A DNA stretch of 64,000 nucleotides from Ilex aquifolium (taxonomy: Eukaryota; Streptophyta; Magnoliopsida; Aquifoliales; Aquifoliaceae): assembly GCA_951799425.1 (NCBI GenBank), contig OX637407.1, positions 23,504,981-23,568,980 on the forward strand. The letters are read 5' to 3'. Positions 46,189 through 54,994 of this stretch are shown piece by piece. A model generated the notes under the pieces. The model made no database searches, had not been told where the DNA came from, and was given only the letters and a program-made list of their open reading frames with translations. The position numbers and the translations under genes were made by a program. Position 1 is the stretch's first letter, and each line of letters starts with the position of its first letter.

Positions 46189-47271
46189 CTATGATAACTT
46201 CTGATGTGATTCAATGAGCAATGCATTGAGCATGATATGAACAGAAGCTTCATAAACGGCTCCATCATAATGAATCCCATCCAATGAACACCAGACCCCG
46301 CATTTTTTACTCAATTTTTCAATATCCAGCAACAGAAGAGGACCACCAGATTGGCGCAAGAGCTTACTTCTGTAAAGCTCTTCATCATAAGCATTTAGCA
46401 TTGTCTCAGACATCTTTTCCCTCTTCTCCTGTGTATTCAAAATTGAGTTTACCAACATAGGCATGCCAAGCCAAAACATATGAGTTGACCGAATGGAAAC
46501 AGACCCTGCTACTGGCCCATTAGTACCAAATTCAGCTGGCAAAATGGGAAGCAAAGACACCACCGAATCCCTCAATAACCGTAAATTCACACCAAAATCC
46601 GATGAATTCGTCACATGTAACATATGCCACAACCCTGCACCCATAACCAAAACATCTGGGTAATTCTTATTTTTCCTATATTCCACCAGCAAATCTGTCA
46701 GATTGCTGATATAAGGCGCCCAAATAAATTCCAATTTGGCTCCAATTTCATCCACCACAATCTTATAATCACTGTGCCTCTTAAACAAATCACCCCGAAT
46801 TTTTTCCATTTCCTTAGAACCCAAAACCAAATTCAACAATGAAACCATAACTAACCTCGCTTGCGAGTCCCCAGCTAGTACCACCCAAGAACCATTGAGC
46901 AAATCGGAAGCATCGGATTTAGCCAATTTCTGAAACTCACATTCCTCCACAGGTCTCGATTTTTCCCAACCCCAGTACACATCATTATTATTCAATTTCA
47001 CATCGTATTCAACTTGTTGGAGTAAAGAAATGCAAGAACCACGATTTTCTATCACAACAACGGACGATGAAATGGATGACATGAAACTGGAAATTGTGGG
47101 AAAATAGGGTGTGAGATGTACACCTACGGCGAGAGTGATGAACAGAGCGCCGCTGAAGAAGAGAACCTTGTTACGGCTCAAATGCCAACCGGCCATTCCC
47201 ATCGGCACGAAGAGTACGATGCAGGCCGCCAATAATCCCATTTGGACGGCCCCAAACATTTCCAATTCCAA
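46189..47271 (-). CDS. PC-esterase / CAS1-domain-like membrane protein
   Basis: An uninterrupted frame of 360 aa. Seen: two N-terminal hydrophobic segments (about 8-26 and 35-53), then a domain with AGDSQAR (GDS at 134-136), GAGLWHML (211-218) and SLDGIHYDGAVYE, with D331 and H334 as a DxxH pair. GDS and DxxH are the catalytic marks of the SGNH/PC-esterase fold shared by trichome birefringence-like and CAS1 (sialate O-acetyltransferase) families. A Golgi-located acyltransferase or esterase acting on glycans is therefore likely by family, but the substrate is unknown. The start chosen is the first Met; a second is at residue 5. A (GA)n leader lies 200 bp upstream. Confidence 0.85.
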   Translation of the reverse strand: MELEMFGAVQMGLLAACIVLFVPMGMAGWHLSRNKVLFFSGALFITLAVGVHLTPYFPTISSFMSSISSSVVVIENRGSCISLLQQVEYDVKLNNNDVYWGWEKSRPVEECEFQKLAKSDASDLLNGSWVVLAGDSQARLVMVSLLNLVLGSKEMEKIRGDLFKRHSDYKIVVDEIGAKLEFIWAPYISNLTDLLVEYRKNKNYPDVLVMGAGLWHMLHVTNSSDFGVNLRLLRDSVVSLLPILPAEFGTNGPVAGSVSIRSTHMFWLGMPMLVNSILNTQEKREKMSETMLNAYDEELYRSKLLRQSGGPLLLLDIEKLSKKCGVWCSLDGIHYDGAVYEASVHIMLNALLIESHQKLS

Positions 47272-47560
47272 ATTTTGTTGGTTTTCGATCAGTTAAAAAT
47301 CAACATCTGAATTGGGAATTGAGGAAATTAGGGTTTGTGGTTACTGGGTTGTTGAAGGGTTGGGATTAAGGTGGGTGGATGGGGTGGTTTGGATTGTGGA
47401 TGAAGGAAGTGTGGTGTGGTCCGAGTGATTACTGTGACAGGTATTATGCACCAAACTATGGAGCTTGAAAGTTTTTCTAGGAGAGAGAGAGAGAGAGAGA
47501 AGGAGAAAGAAACCGAACGATCTTGCCAGGTTGTTGACCGTTCAAGGGACGGTGATGGTG
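47272..47560 (-). promoter_or_regulatory. Upstream region of the PC-esterase-like gene
   Basis: Contains TC-rich sequence on the gene strand with a (GA)n run at 47481-47500 on the plus strand, typical of plant leaders. No clear TATA box. Confidence 0.35.
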
Positions 47561-48359
47561 GTGAGCTGTTAGCACAGGTGCACCGCTGGGTGCGACTGAG
47601 GTTCACCCATGCCCAATCAAATACCAAACATGGTACATGGAGCAGGTGCAACATTTATATTGTAATAAATAATGTTTTTATTTTCTTTATTATTTTTTTT
47701 TTTTTATGTAATGTAAAATTAAAATACACACAAAAAAATAAGATGAGAGCGGAGAGAGAAGAGGGAGATGTAGGTGTGAATTAACAACTTCAAAATTAAA
47801 ACTTTTAAGTAAATATGAGTAATTCATCATCAATTAAGGTTGATTTCAATAAAATTTAGGATTTTTTAAAGAGTAGTTAAGAAATCGAAACTGATCAAAG
47901 TCATTTTCTAATAGAAGTCATAGACTTGTTAATGCAAAATACAAAATACAAGAAAATATTAAATGTAACAGTGACACCATATCATCAATAACACGTGATG
48001 CCACCAACCAGCGATAAAATAGCAAGTGAATCACACTTGTGATCATATCCATCTATGAACTATGAAGGTTTGAAACTTATAAATCTATGGTTCGTTTGAT
48101 GTACGGAATTTTGTTCTATCTATAATTTATAATTTTAATATAGCATGAGAAATTTAGAGTATGGGTATTAAGAGTATGGGTCATATATTCGAATCTCACT
48201 GTCACCTTAATTATTAAAAGATTTTCACGTGTTAGGTTCAAAATCTAGCCTGCACGTGAGGGAGAACGTGTTGAAATATAATTACTAAAGTTGCATCCTA
48301 TTCCTATATCTCTAACAACTTAAATTTTTGGATTAGATAGTTGTTTAACACCAACTCTT
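47561..48359. other. Intergenic region, no gene seen
   Basis: AT-rich from 47640 onward. No element ends were recognised. Confidence 0.45.
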
Positions 48360-48994
48360 CCTTCATGGTCTATCTGAACATCTCTATCCAATTTGCTTTG
48401 AAGATGGAGGCTCCCCTTGATTCTGCTGAATATTTTCTGTTGACTGATTCAAGCATATGAATCATCCATGGTGGGAAACCAAAGAAGAAAATAGAAGATA
48501 TGTTGACCTTGTAGGTAGAGGCTGGAATTCAAGCAGATCAAGTTGAAAGTGCCCAATACTCCGAAAGTAGAGATTCTAAATAAACTTATCCCATTTTAAT
48601 TTGGGTAGTATTCAAGTTGCAGGTACATATTGACACTGTTGAACTCGGTTTATAGATTTCATAAATTAATTATATCAATTAGGTAGACTTCTCAACCAGT
48701 CGAATCTGCTCGAGTTTCACCTTGTAGTTTTGGTAGTAACTTTTTGAGTAATACACAACAATTTGCATACTAATGGGCTGATACGAGCTTATATATTGAA
48801 GAAGAAGCATAGAATTACATACAGATCTTACAAGAATATGAAATTGTGCCCCCAACTACCTCTGACATATACACTGAAACCGTGGAAGATTAAGCAAAAG
48901 TACTAGAAAACTGCAATGTTATTTGATTCTGCAGATTTCAATATGGTTCATGAGACTACAAATGTTTCTGATGGATACCAAGATGGGCTTCAAT

Positions 48995-49219
48995 TCAACC
49001 ACCACAGTCTCCGCCACACCCGGCGGCACAAGCGGTGCCGTAAGTGTCGGTATGGGTGGCTGAGGCTTTCTCTTTGGATGCACCATCTGCACAGGAGAAG
49101 ATAATAGCTGAGATGAGGGAGAGGCTGAATAAAACCAACCACAACACTAGAACTGCAGTGCCTGAACCTTCAACACCTCCTCCTTCCCAGCTTCCCATTT
49201 CTTTCCATTGCCTAACCAT
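48995..49219 (-). CDS. Small membrane peptide with Cys/Gly-rich tail (copy 2)
   Basis: 74-aa paralogue of the product at 34296-34508. It starts MVRQWKEMGSWEGG, has the same transmembrane helix (TAVLVLWLVLFSLSLISAII) and CADGAS, then a tail with THTDTYG and AAGCGGDCGG. The tail is longer by a few residues than in copy 1. The gene strand shows a (GA)n run immediately upstream (49222-49248). The opposite strand also has a frame across this segment in both copies, so strand assignment rests on the membrane helix and the patterned tail. Function unknown. Confidence 0.65.
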   Translation of the reverse strand: MVRQWKEMGSWEGGGVEGSGTAVLVLWLVLFSLSLISAIIFSCADGASKEKASATHTDTYGTACAAGCGGDCGG

Positions 49220-49222
49220 TTA

Positions 49223-49253
<31 letters not shown>

Positions 49254-49419
49254 AATGCGAGTGCTTGGAATGAACAGAAGGCCCACAGAGTTCTTATCCT
49301 TTCTCCAGTTGACTACAATGAGGGAAGCCTCTCTCTCTCGACACTGGCTGGCAATAAATACAACAAATATCTTTCCATTGAAAAGGTAGTTTATGAAAAA
49401 AAGTAGAAAAGAATTAGAA

Positions 49420-50160
49420 TAAATTACATATATGACCTTTAAAGTGCAACCCTCGTGTCAATTAAACCCATAAATTTTTTTTTGGTCAATTGAACCCTTG
49501 AACTCTTTAATTGTGTCAATTGAACCCTTCTATCTGTCTTCATTAGGAAAAAATATTGGGTGTAACGGTAACATAACGTCATCATGCTAACATGGTATAA
49601 CCATTCAGTGATAAGATAACATGTAAGTTGGTGGATGCTACATATTCTATTAACTATCTTGTCATGTCAATTAATAACTATTTAAGTGCGGTTTACCTTA
49701 CCCATTTGTAAATTTATTATTAGATGGTGGCACCGCGTGTCAATAATAACGTGGTGTCACCATTACACCCAATTATTTCTCCTCTATTAGAATGTGCCAC
49801 TCACGTGACAATATGACACAAAAAGACAAAAGAACTCAAATGACACAACTAGAAAGTTTAAAGGCATATGTATAGTCATAATTGACATGAAAAAAATTTA
49901 TGAATTTAATTGATATAAATGTCATAGTTTGAGGACTATATGTATAGTTCACTCTAACTCATTTGTGTCAGGCAAGTGTCACACTTCGCCACTTCCATTA
50001 AAAAAATCTAACAGAGGCAGGTAGAATGGCTCAATTGACACAATTAGAGAGTTCATGAGCTCAATTGAAACAAAAAAAAAGTTTAGTAACTTAATTAACA
50101 CAAAAGTCATAGCTTAAGGACTATATGTGTAGCTTACTTAAAAGAATATATAGAGGTTGT
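49420..50160. repeat. Dispersed repeat with inverted 'gtgtcaattgaaccc' blocks
   Basis: The left part has 'gtcaattaaacccataaattt' and 'gtcaattgaacccttgaact'. The right part has the complementary 'agagttcatgagctcaattga' and 'ggactatatgtgtag'. The centre (49550-49790, 'gtaacggtaacataacgtcatcat') is related to 61230-61450. A large degenerate TIR element is likely. Confidence 0.5.
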
Positions 50161-50494
50161 CAATTTTATACTTCAAACCCGAAAATAACACAATTAATTA
50201 ACACCAATTACAAAAGAATATTGGGTTAGTATCATACCCATTTTACCAATTTTATAAGAGAAATGTAAGTTTTTTTTTCAATCTATTGATCTAATATTAT
50301 ACGAATTATCTCCAAATTAGATTGTTATTGCATTTGGTATTTTGGAGCAACTATTTCTAACGTTTATATGAATCTGAATAATCCATAGCTTGATTTACCA
50401 TAGACCTGTGTGTTATAGATTTAATAAAGAGGAAAAAGAATATAGATCATATTAATTTCTTATTTATGATTTACTAGAATATAATATAAATAAT

Positions 50495-50930
50495 AAGTTA
50501 GAATGATATGAATAGAAGAGACACGAGTTGAACGATGCCCTCAAAAAGATGATGAGGGAGGAACACAAAATGCATATCATATTCATGATTTTCAGGGGCA
50601 TATTTAATTAAATATAATATAATTAATAAATTAAAATGATATAATTACTTGTGTATCGTATTTATAATTTTCAGGAGCATATTAAATTAAACATAGTATA
50701 ATTAATAAGTTAGAATGATATGATTATGATCTGATATGAATAGAAGAGACACGAGTTCAATGATACCCAAAAAAAAAAAAATGATAAGCGAGGAACGTGT
50801 TCTGTATTTATAATTTTTAGGAGCATATATTAAATATTAAAATTAAAATAATACAAATATAATACGGTAGAAGAGACACGATTTGAATGATGCCCTTAAA
50901 AAGATGATTAGACAAAAATGCTATGTGAAC
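50495..50930 (+). repeat. Three direct repeats of 150-230 bp
   Basis: The phrase 'agaagagacacgagttgaa' with 'gatgccctcaaaaagatga' recurs near 50512, 50745 and 50870, with 'ttataattttcaggagcat' between. Copy 1 of the segmental duplication has one such unit only (36700-36730). Confidence 0.7.
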
Positions 50931-51030
50931 CGTGATAATTGGTCAGGAAAAGCAATCCACTTTATCAATAATGTTTGTCCTTTTTATCTACTAGTGCTTA
51001 TCAACATCGGTTGAAAAGTTCTAAACATGG

Positions 51031-51969
51031 TCATGATGCACAAAATTGTCTTCGTGCAAGATCAACAGTCAAGAATATATACGGGTGTAATTAATGAGTA
51101 ATCAATGACAATCAAGGAATTAAAACGATAAGCAATAAATCAACACAGGGATTTATAGTGGTTCGGTCCGAGTGACCTACTCCACTCTCGGGAACGACGA
51201 CGGTGACCGAAGATCTTTATTGATGAACAAGGCAACCGGGAGAGTAACTCCGGGAGTATTACAATGCTTCAAGAGAGATAGGCAATGTGTGTAGGAAGGT
51301 GTAGTGTGTGTAGGGATTACAACTTGTAAATGTCTCAAGGTCTCAAGCTCTCAAAAAGGTGATGCCCTCTATGTGGAGAGAGCTTACATTATATAGGTGT
51401 AATGAGGCGGTGAGGCGGTCACTACAATTTAGTAAGTACAATTTAGGTAGGACTCCTCCACTTTGGCAAGTATACTCATGGTAGGATTCGATCTCCGTAT
51501 CCCGATATTTTCTCCCTCGTGTCCCTATTCCGTCGGAGGAGAAACTTGAACTGGACTTGACTTTGCTTGGACCTTCATTGGAGTCAAGGGGACAAATGAG
51601 GAGAGGATCAGGAGGGCCAGGCCATGGGCGGCGCCCCCTTGGTCCCTGTCGGCTTGGGCTTGAGTTCCTTTGGACCTCGTATTGATTTACGGCCGTATTT
51701 CCAATTTTCATTTATGCCCTCCGTAATTTGGACTTGAGTAGGAGTGACAAAGTGAAGGAGATGGAGCATGAAACAAAAGAGATGAGGGGTCCCCTTGGGG
51801 TGGCCTCCTTTGGGCGACGCCCCCTTGGGTGGCCCCTTTTGAGGGTGTCCCCTTGGACTCCTCCTTGACTTTCCCTTATGCTTCTCCTCAACTTGTTGAC
51901 TTGGGCTCCGAGATGGCGTGGGCCTTTCTTGATTCGTTGGACTTGGCCCAGTTAATTTCGGGCTCATCA
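51031..51969 (-). repeat. 3' LTR of the gag-only retrotransposon
   Basis: On the plus strand it runs from TCATGATGCACAAAA (the first bases are TGATGA in the other LTR) to GGGCTCATCA. TGATGA and TCATCA form the terminal inverted repeat. It differs from the other LTR by scattered substitutions, at a few percent by eye, and lacks an insertion of about 27 bp rich in 'gggcggcgcc'. Confidence 0.9.
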
Positions 51970-51981
51970 TTTGCCCCCCAT
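51970..51981 (-). promoter_or_regulatory. Polypurine tract (plus-strand primer)
   Basis: On the minus strand ATGGGGGGCAAA lies directly before the 3' LTR, the position where retroelements keep the RNase H-resistant primer. Confidence 0.75.
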
Positions 51982-52104
51982 GCTCCAAGCCTCTGACTTT
52001 TTTGCGAGAGGAAGGGGGTTGCGGGCATGTGTTTCGTCTTCATCTGGGTGATTTTTCTTGCTTCCCATGGTACTTTTTCATCTTTGGAACTCTGATGAAT
52101 TTAT

Positions 52105-52680
52105 CAATTTTAGACACTTTTTTTTTTTTTTTTTTTTTTCTGGACGTTGGCCTCCCTTGGGCCTTTTTTCTCTTTTTTTTTTTCTTTCCCTTGCTTTTGG
52201 GCTGGGCGTTGGCTGCTTTGTCCTTTTCTCTTTTTTTTTTTTTTTTCTTCTTAATTTTTTGGCTTTGGTGGGCTGGGCGCCGCCTCCTCTATTCCTTTTT
52301 TTTTTTTCACTTGGGCTGGGCGCCGCCTCCTCCTTTCTCCTTTTTTTTTTCTTCTTCTCTTGGGCGCCGCCTCCTCCTTTCTCCTTTTTTTTTTTTCTTT
52401 TCCTCTTGGGCGCCGCCTTCCTGGGCGCTGCCTCCTCCTCTCTTCTTTTTTTTTTTTTTCTTGGCGCCACCTTCCTGGGCGCTGCCTCCTCCTCTTCCTC
52501 TTTTTTTTTTTTTTTCTACTCTTGGGCGTCGCTTCCCTGGGCGTTGGTTTTTTTTTTTTTTTTTTCTTTTCCTCTTGGGCGCCGCCTCCTCCTCTCTTTT
52601 TTTTTTTTTCTTGGCGCCACCTTCCTGGGCGCTGCCTCCTCCTCTTCCTCTTCTTTTTTTTTTTGCTTTCTTGATGCAAA
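52105..52680. repeat. Alternating T-tracts and GGCGCC-type blocks
   Basis: Ten or more T-runs of 10-23 bases alternate with blocks such as 'cttgggcgccgcctcctcct' and 'ttcctgggcgctgcctcctcc'. The period is irregular, 45-95 bp. Frames rich in Phe on one strand and Lys/Arg/Gly on the other are products of this composition and not genes. The tracts are prone to sequencing error. Confidence 0.9.
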
Positions 52681-53344
52681 GTGAGGAGGGGCTTTGGCGA
52701 GGAGTCCATGGGCAGTGTGGGCGACGCCCTGTCACGTGCTGGCGGCTTGAGTCTTGCACTAGGCAGTTGTAAATGTGAGCCGAGAGACTGGGCGAGATGG
52801 GAGGACCCATCCCCATGGGCGACGTCAGCGCCTTCTTTACTGCGGACCCCAGTATGGCATCAAATGTAAAGGGAGGCTTGGTGGGCGGCGCCAGCTTGAC
52901 AGGCGAGAAAAGAGCATTGCAAGGGATTTTGGGCGCCTCCTTTGGGCGAGAGGGAGAACTGGGTGGCGCCAGGAAGAGATTGGGCACTGAATGGGCAGCA
53001 GTGGAAGCTCTCTTTGCTTTTTAGAGTAGAGTTTTTCCCTCTTCTCAAGAGACCGAGGTTTTATGCCCCCAGTGCTTCTCGGTTAGTGTCCGATTGCTGG
53101 GTTGCTTCCCAAGAGATGGGACCCGGTGGTGCCCCCACTCTTTCCCAGATTGTGACTCATGTGTGTATAAGAGTTAGTTGTTGTACTGCTGTAGGAGTTG
53201 AGACTCCAATGCGGACGACCTGAGTTTGAAAAGTGTGCCTGACAAAAATAATGTTATTTCAACATTAAAATATCTAACATGATTACCTGAAGAGAGAGGC
53301 AGATTGTTTGCATGAGAACAAAGTCAGAGTTGTAGACGTCCCAT

Positions 53345-53650
53345 GAGAGGGCCGCCTGAGCTGAGGCCGAGCTACGTATAGTCTCGGGAGATGGCTGCCG
53401 TAGCAGAGGCTTATTAGGTGACTTGCGGGAGAACAGAGTCATAGGCCGAGCTACGTATAGTCTCGGGAGATGGTTGTCGTAGCAGAGGCTTACTAGGTGA
53501 CTACTTGCGCGAGAGCAGAGTCATAGGCTGAGCTACGTATAGTCTCGGGAGATGGCCCCCGTAGCAAATGTGACTACTTGCGCGAGAGCAGAGTCATAGA
53601 CCGAGCTACGTATAGTCTCGGGAGATGGCTGCCGTAGCAGAGGTTTACTA
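53345..53650. repeat. 73-82 bp tandem repeat, four copies
   Basis: 'gagctacgtatagtctcggg' plus 'agatggctgccgtagcagagg' and 'gagagcagagtcatag' recur at 53368, 53447, 53530 and 53602. They lie inside the retrotransposon between gag and the 3' LTR. Confidence 0.88.
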
Positions 53651-53724
53651 AGTGTGTCTCGCACTCCTCTTTGACTTTGTACTTGGCTTTCTTTCTTTAT
53701 ACTTTTGGCTTTGAATGCCTATAG

Positions 53725-54040
53725 GTGGCTGCTGTTTTGCCCTGCTTGTTTACAAATACGTTGAAGATCAAGGAGGCGATCGATGTCCATGCAGCGGAGA
53801 GGCGGGCACATGATGCTGTTGAAGAGCAGTTAAGGTTTGAGCGACAGGCACGAGAGGATGCCGCATAGCTTGCACGGCAGGCACGAGAGGATGCCGCTGA
53901 GAAGTTGAGGCTAGCGCATGAAAGGGCTGCTCAACTTGAGACTGACCTTCGAGTAGCACTTGAGAGAGCTACTAGGCCAGAGGCTCACTCCATAGAGATG
54001 GAGGAGATGAGAGATGATGCTGAGGAGCTGGGCGCCTGGT
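53725..54040 (+). pseudogene. Antisense coiled-coil ORF remnant in the retrotransposon
   Basis: On the plus strand, opposite to gag, a frame follows a possible acceptor (ATAG, about 53723) and reads VAAVLPCLFTNTLKIKEAID and then a charged heptad-rich segment (ERRAHDAVEEQLRFERQ, LRLAHERAAQLETDLRVALE). It has one in-frame TAG at 53866-53868 and no Met at its head. Tat-lineage elements such as Grande and Retand are known for an antisense ORF downstream of pol, and the position fits. Its function is unknown. Confidence 0.45.
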
Positions 54041-54470
54041 GGGCCTCTGCTGCTGTTGGGTGCCTGGTGTGGGGCGCCTGCTGTTGGACGCCTGAGATTG
54101 GGCGCCTGGTGCTGGGCACCTGCTGCTGGGTGCCTGGTGTGGGGCCCTGCTACTGGGCGCTTGAGATTGGGCACCTGAGGCAGGGTGCCTGCTGCTGGAC
54201 GCCTGAGATTGGGCGCCTGGTGCTGAGTGCCTAGTGAGAGGGGGTGAGACCCCTCGTTGGCATCAGGAGGTGCCCAAGGTGGAGAGGGCGAACCCCCTCG
54301 TCGGCATCATGGGGGCACCCAAGGTGGATAGGGTGAGACCCCTTGTTGGCATCATGGGGGCGCTTCTGAGACCCCTCGTTGGCATTATGGTGGGCGCCCA
54401 AGGTCGAGAGGGCGAGACCCCTCGTCAGCATCTACTGCTGAGGGCGCCTGCTGCTGGGCGTCTAGCGATG
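54030..54470. repeat. GC-rich 'gggcgcc' repeat clusters
   Basis: 54030-54235 consists of about 20-bp units around 'gggcgcctg.tg.tggg'. 54236-54440 holds four units of about 55 bp with 'gagacccctcgttggcatca' and 'gggcgcccaaggtggagagg'. The 'gggcgcc' word also recurs in the LTRs and the T-tract array, so the element has spread one short motif through itself. Confidence 0.8.
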
Positions 54471-54706
54471 GTCGCCTTTTGTCTATCTTGTTGTTAGATC
54501 ATGTTCAGACTTTTGTAAGCTGTCTGTAAATTTTAGGAAAACACAACAATTCTAGACACAATAATCTTCGCAGAAAGTTATTTCATAAAATTACAAATAA
54601 CAAAATAAATCAACTAATAAAGGATAGATAAAATCTTCAGGTGCTCGGTATCCCATAGGTGGGCCGAGATTTTCCTGGTGGAGTTGGAGTCACCTCCTCC
54701 TAGCCT

Positions 54707-54994
54707 TTAGGCGATCATCTGGATTTCTCCGAGGGGTTGTTGGCGTTCTTTGTCATCCTGGTCCCAACCAAGTGGGGTGGCTTGTCCTCTGCCAGCAACG
54801 TACTGCCTCAAGTGGCCACGTTGTATAAGCTCCTCGATCTGCCTTTTAAGATCAAAACAGTCGTCAGTGTCATGGCCGTGGTCGCGATGGAAGCGACAGT
54901 ACTTGTTCGGACTCCTCCGGTTCGGGGCGGTCTTCATCTTTTCGGGCCAGCGGAGCGTTGGGTCATCCTGTATCTGAAATAGGATGTGCTCCAC
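54707..54994 (-). pseudogene. C-terminal gag segment with CCHC-like zinc knuckle, frameshifted
   Basis: This frame carries the continuation of gag: HILFQIQDDPTLRWPEKM, then YCRFHRDHGHDTDDC, a C-x2-H-x4-H-x4-C variant of the retroviral zinc knuckle, then FDLKRQIEELI. It overlaps the upstream gag frame by 32 bp (54963-54994), in which the shared DNA is read in two phases. A single-base indel near 55000-55015 is the likely cause. It stops at GEIQMIA, where a protease region would be expected in autonomous relatives. Confidence 0.8.

Larger units (their letters stand above)
48360..51030. repeat. Segmental duplication, copy 2
   Basis: Partner of 33780-36870 in the same orientation, about 14.6 kb away. 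It contains the second membrane-peptide gene and is cut at its right end by the retrotransposon that starts at 51031. Non-coding parts are clearly diverged, so the duplication is old. Confidence 0.75.

Noticed and set aside
46624..46842. Antisense frame within the PC-esterase-like gene
   Set aside because: It is a shadow of the 360-codon frame, which has catalytic motifs and membrane segments.
52002..52772. A 256-codon Phe-rich frame on the plus strand, and Lys/Arg-rich frames on the other strand
   Set aside because: They are translations of T-tracts alternating with GGCGCC-type blocks inside a retrotransposon; all frames on both strands stay open for compositional reasons.
53345..53650. Regular repeats of similar length considered as a CRISPR array
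   Set aside because: Whole 73-82 bp units are repeated without unique spacers, and the context is a plant retrotransposon.
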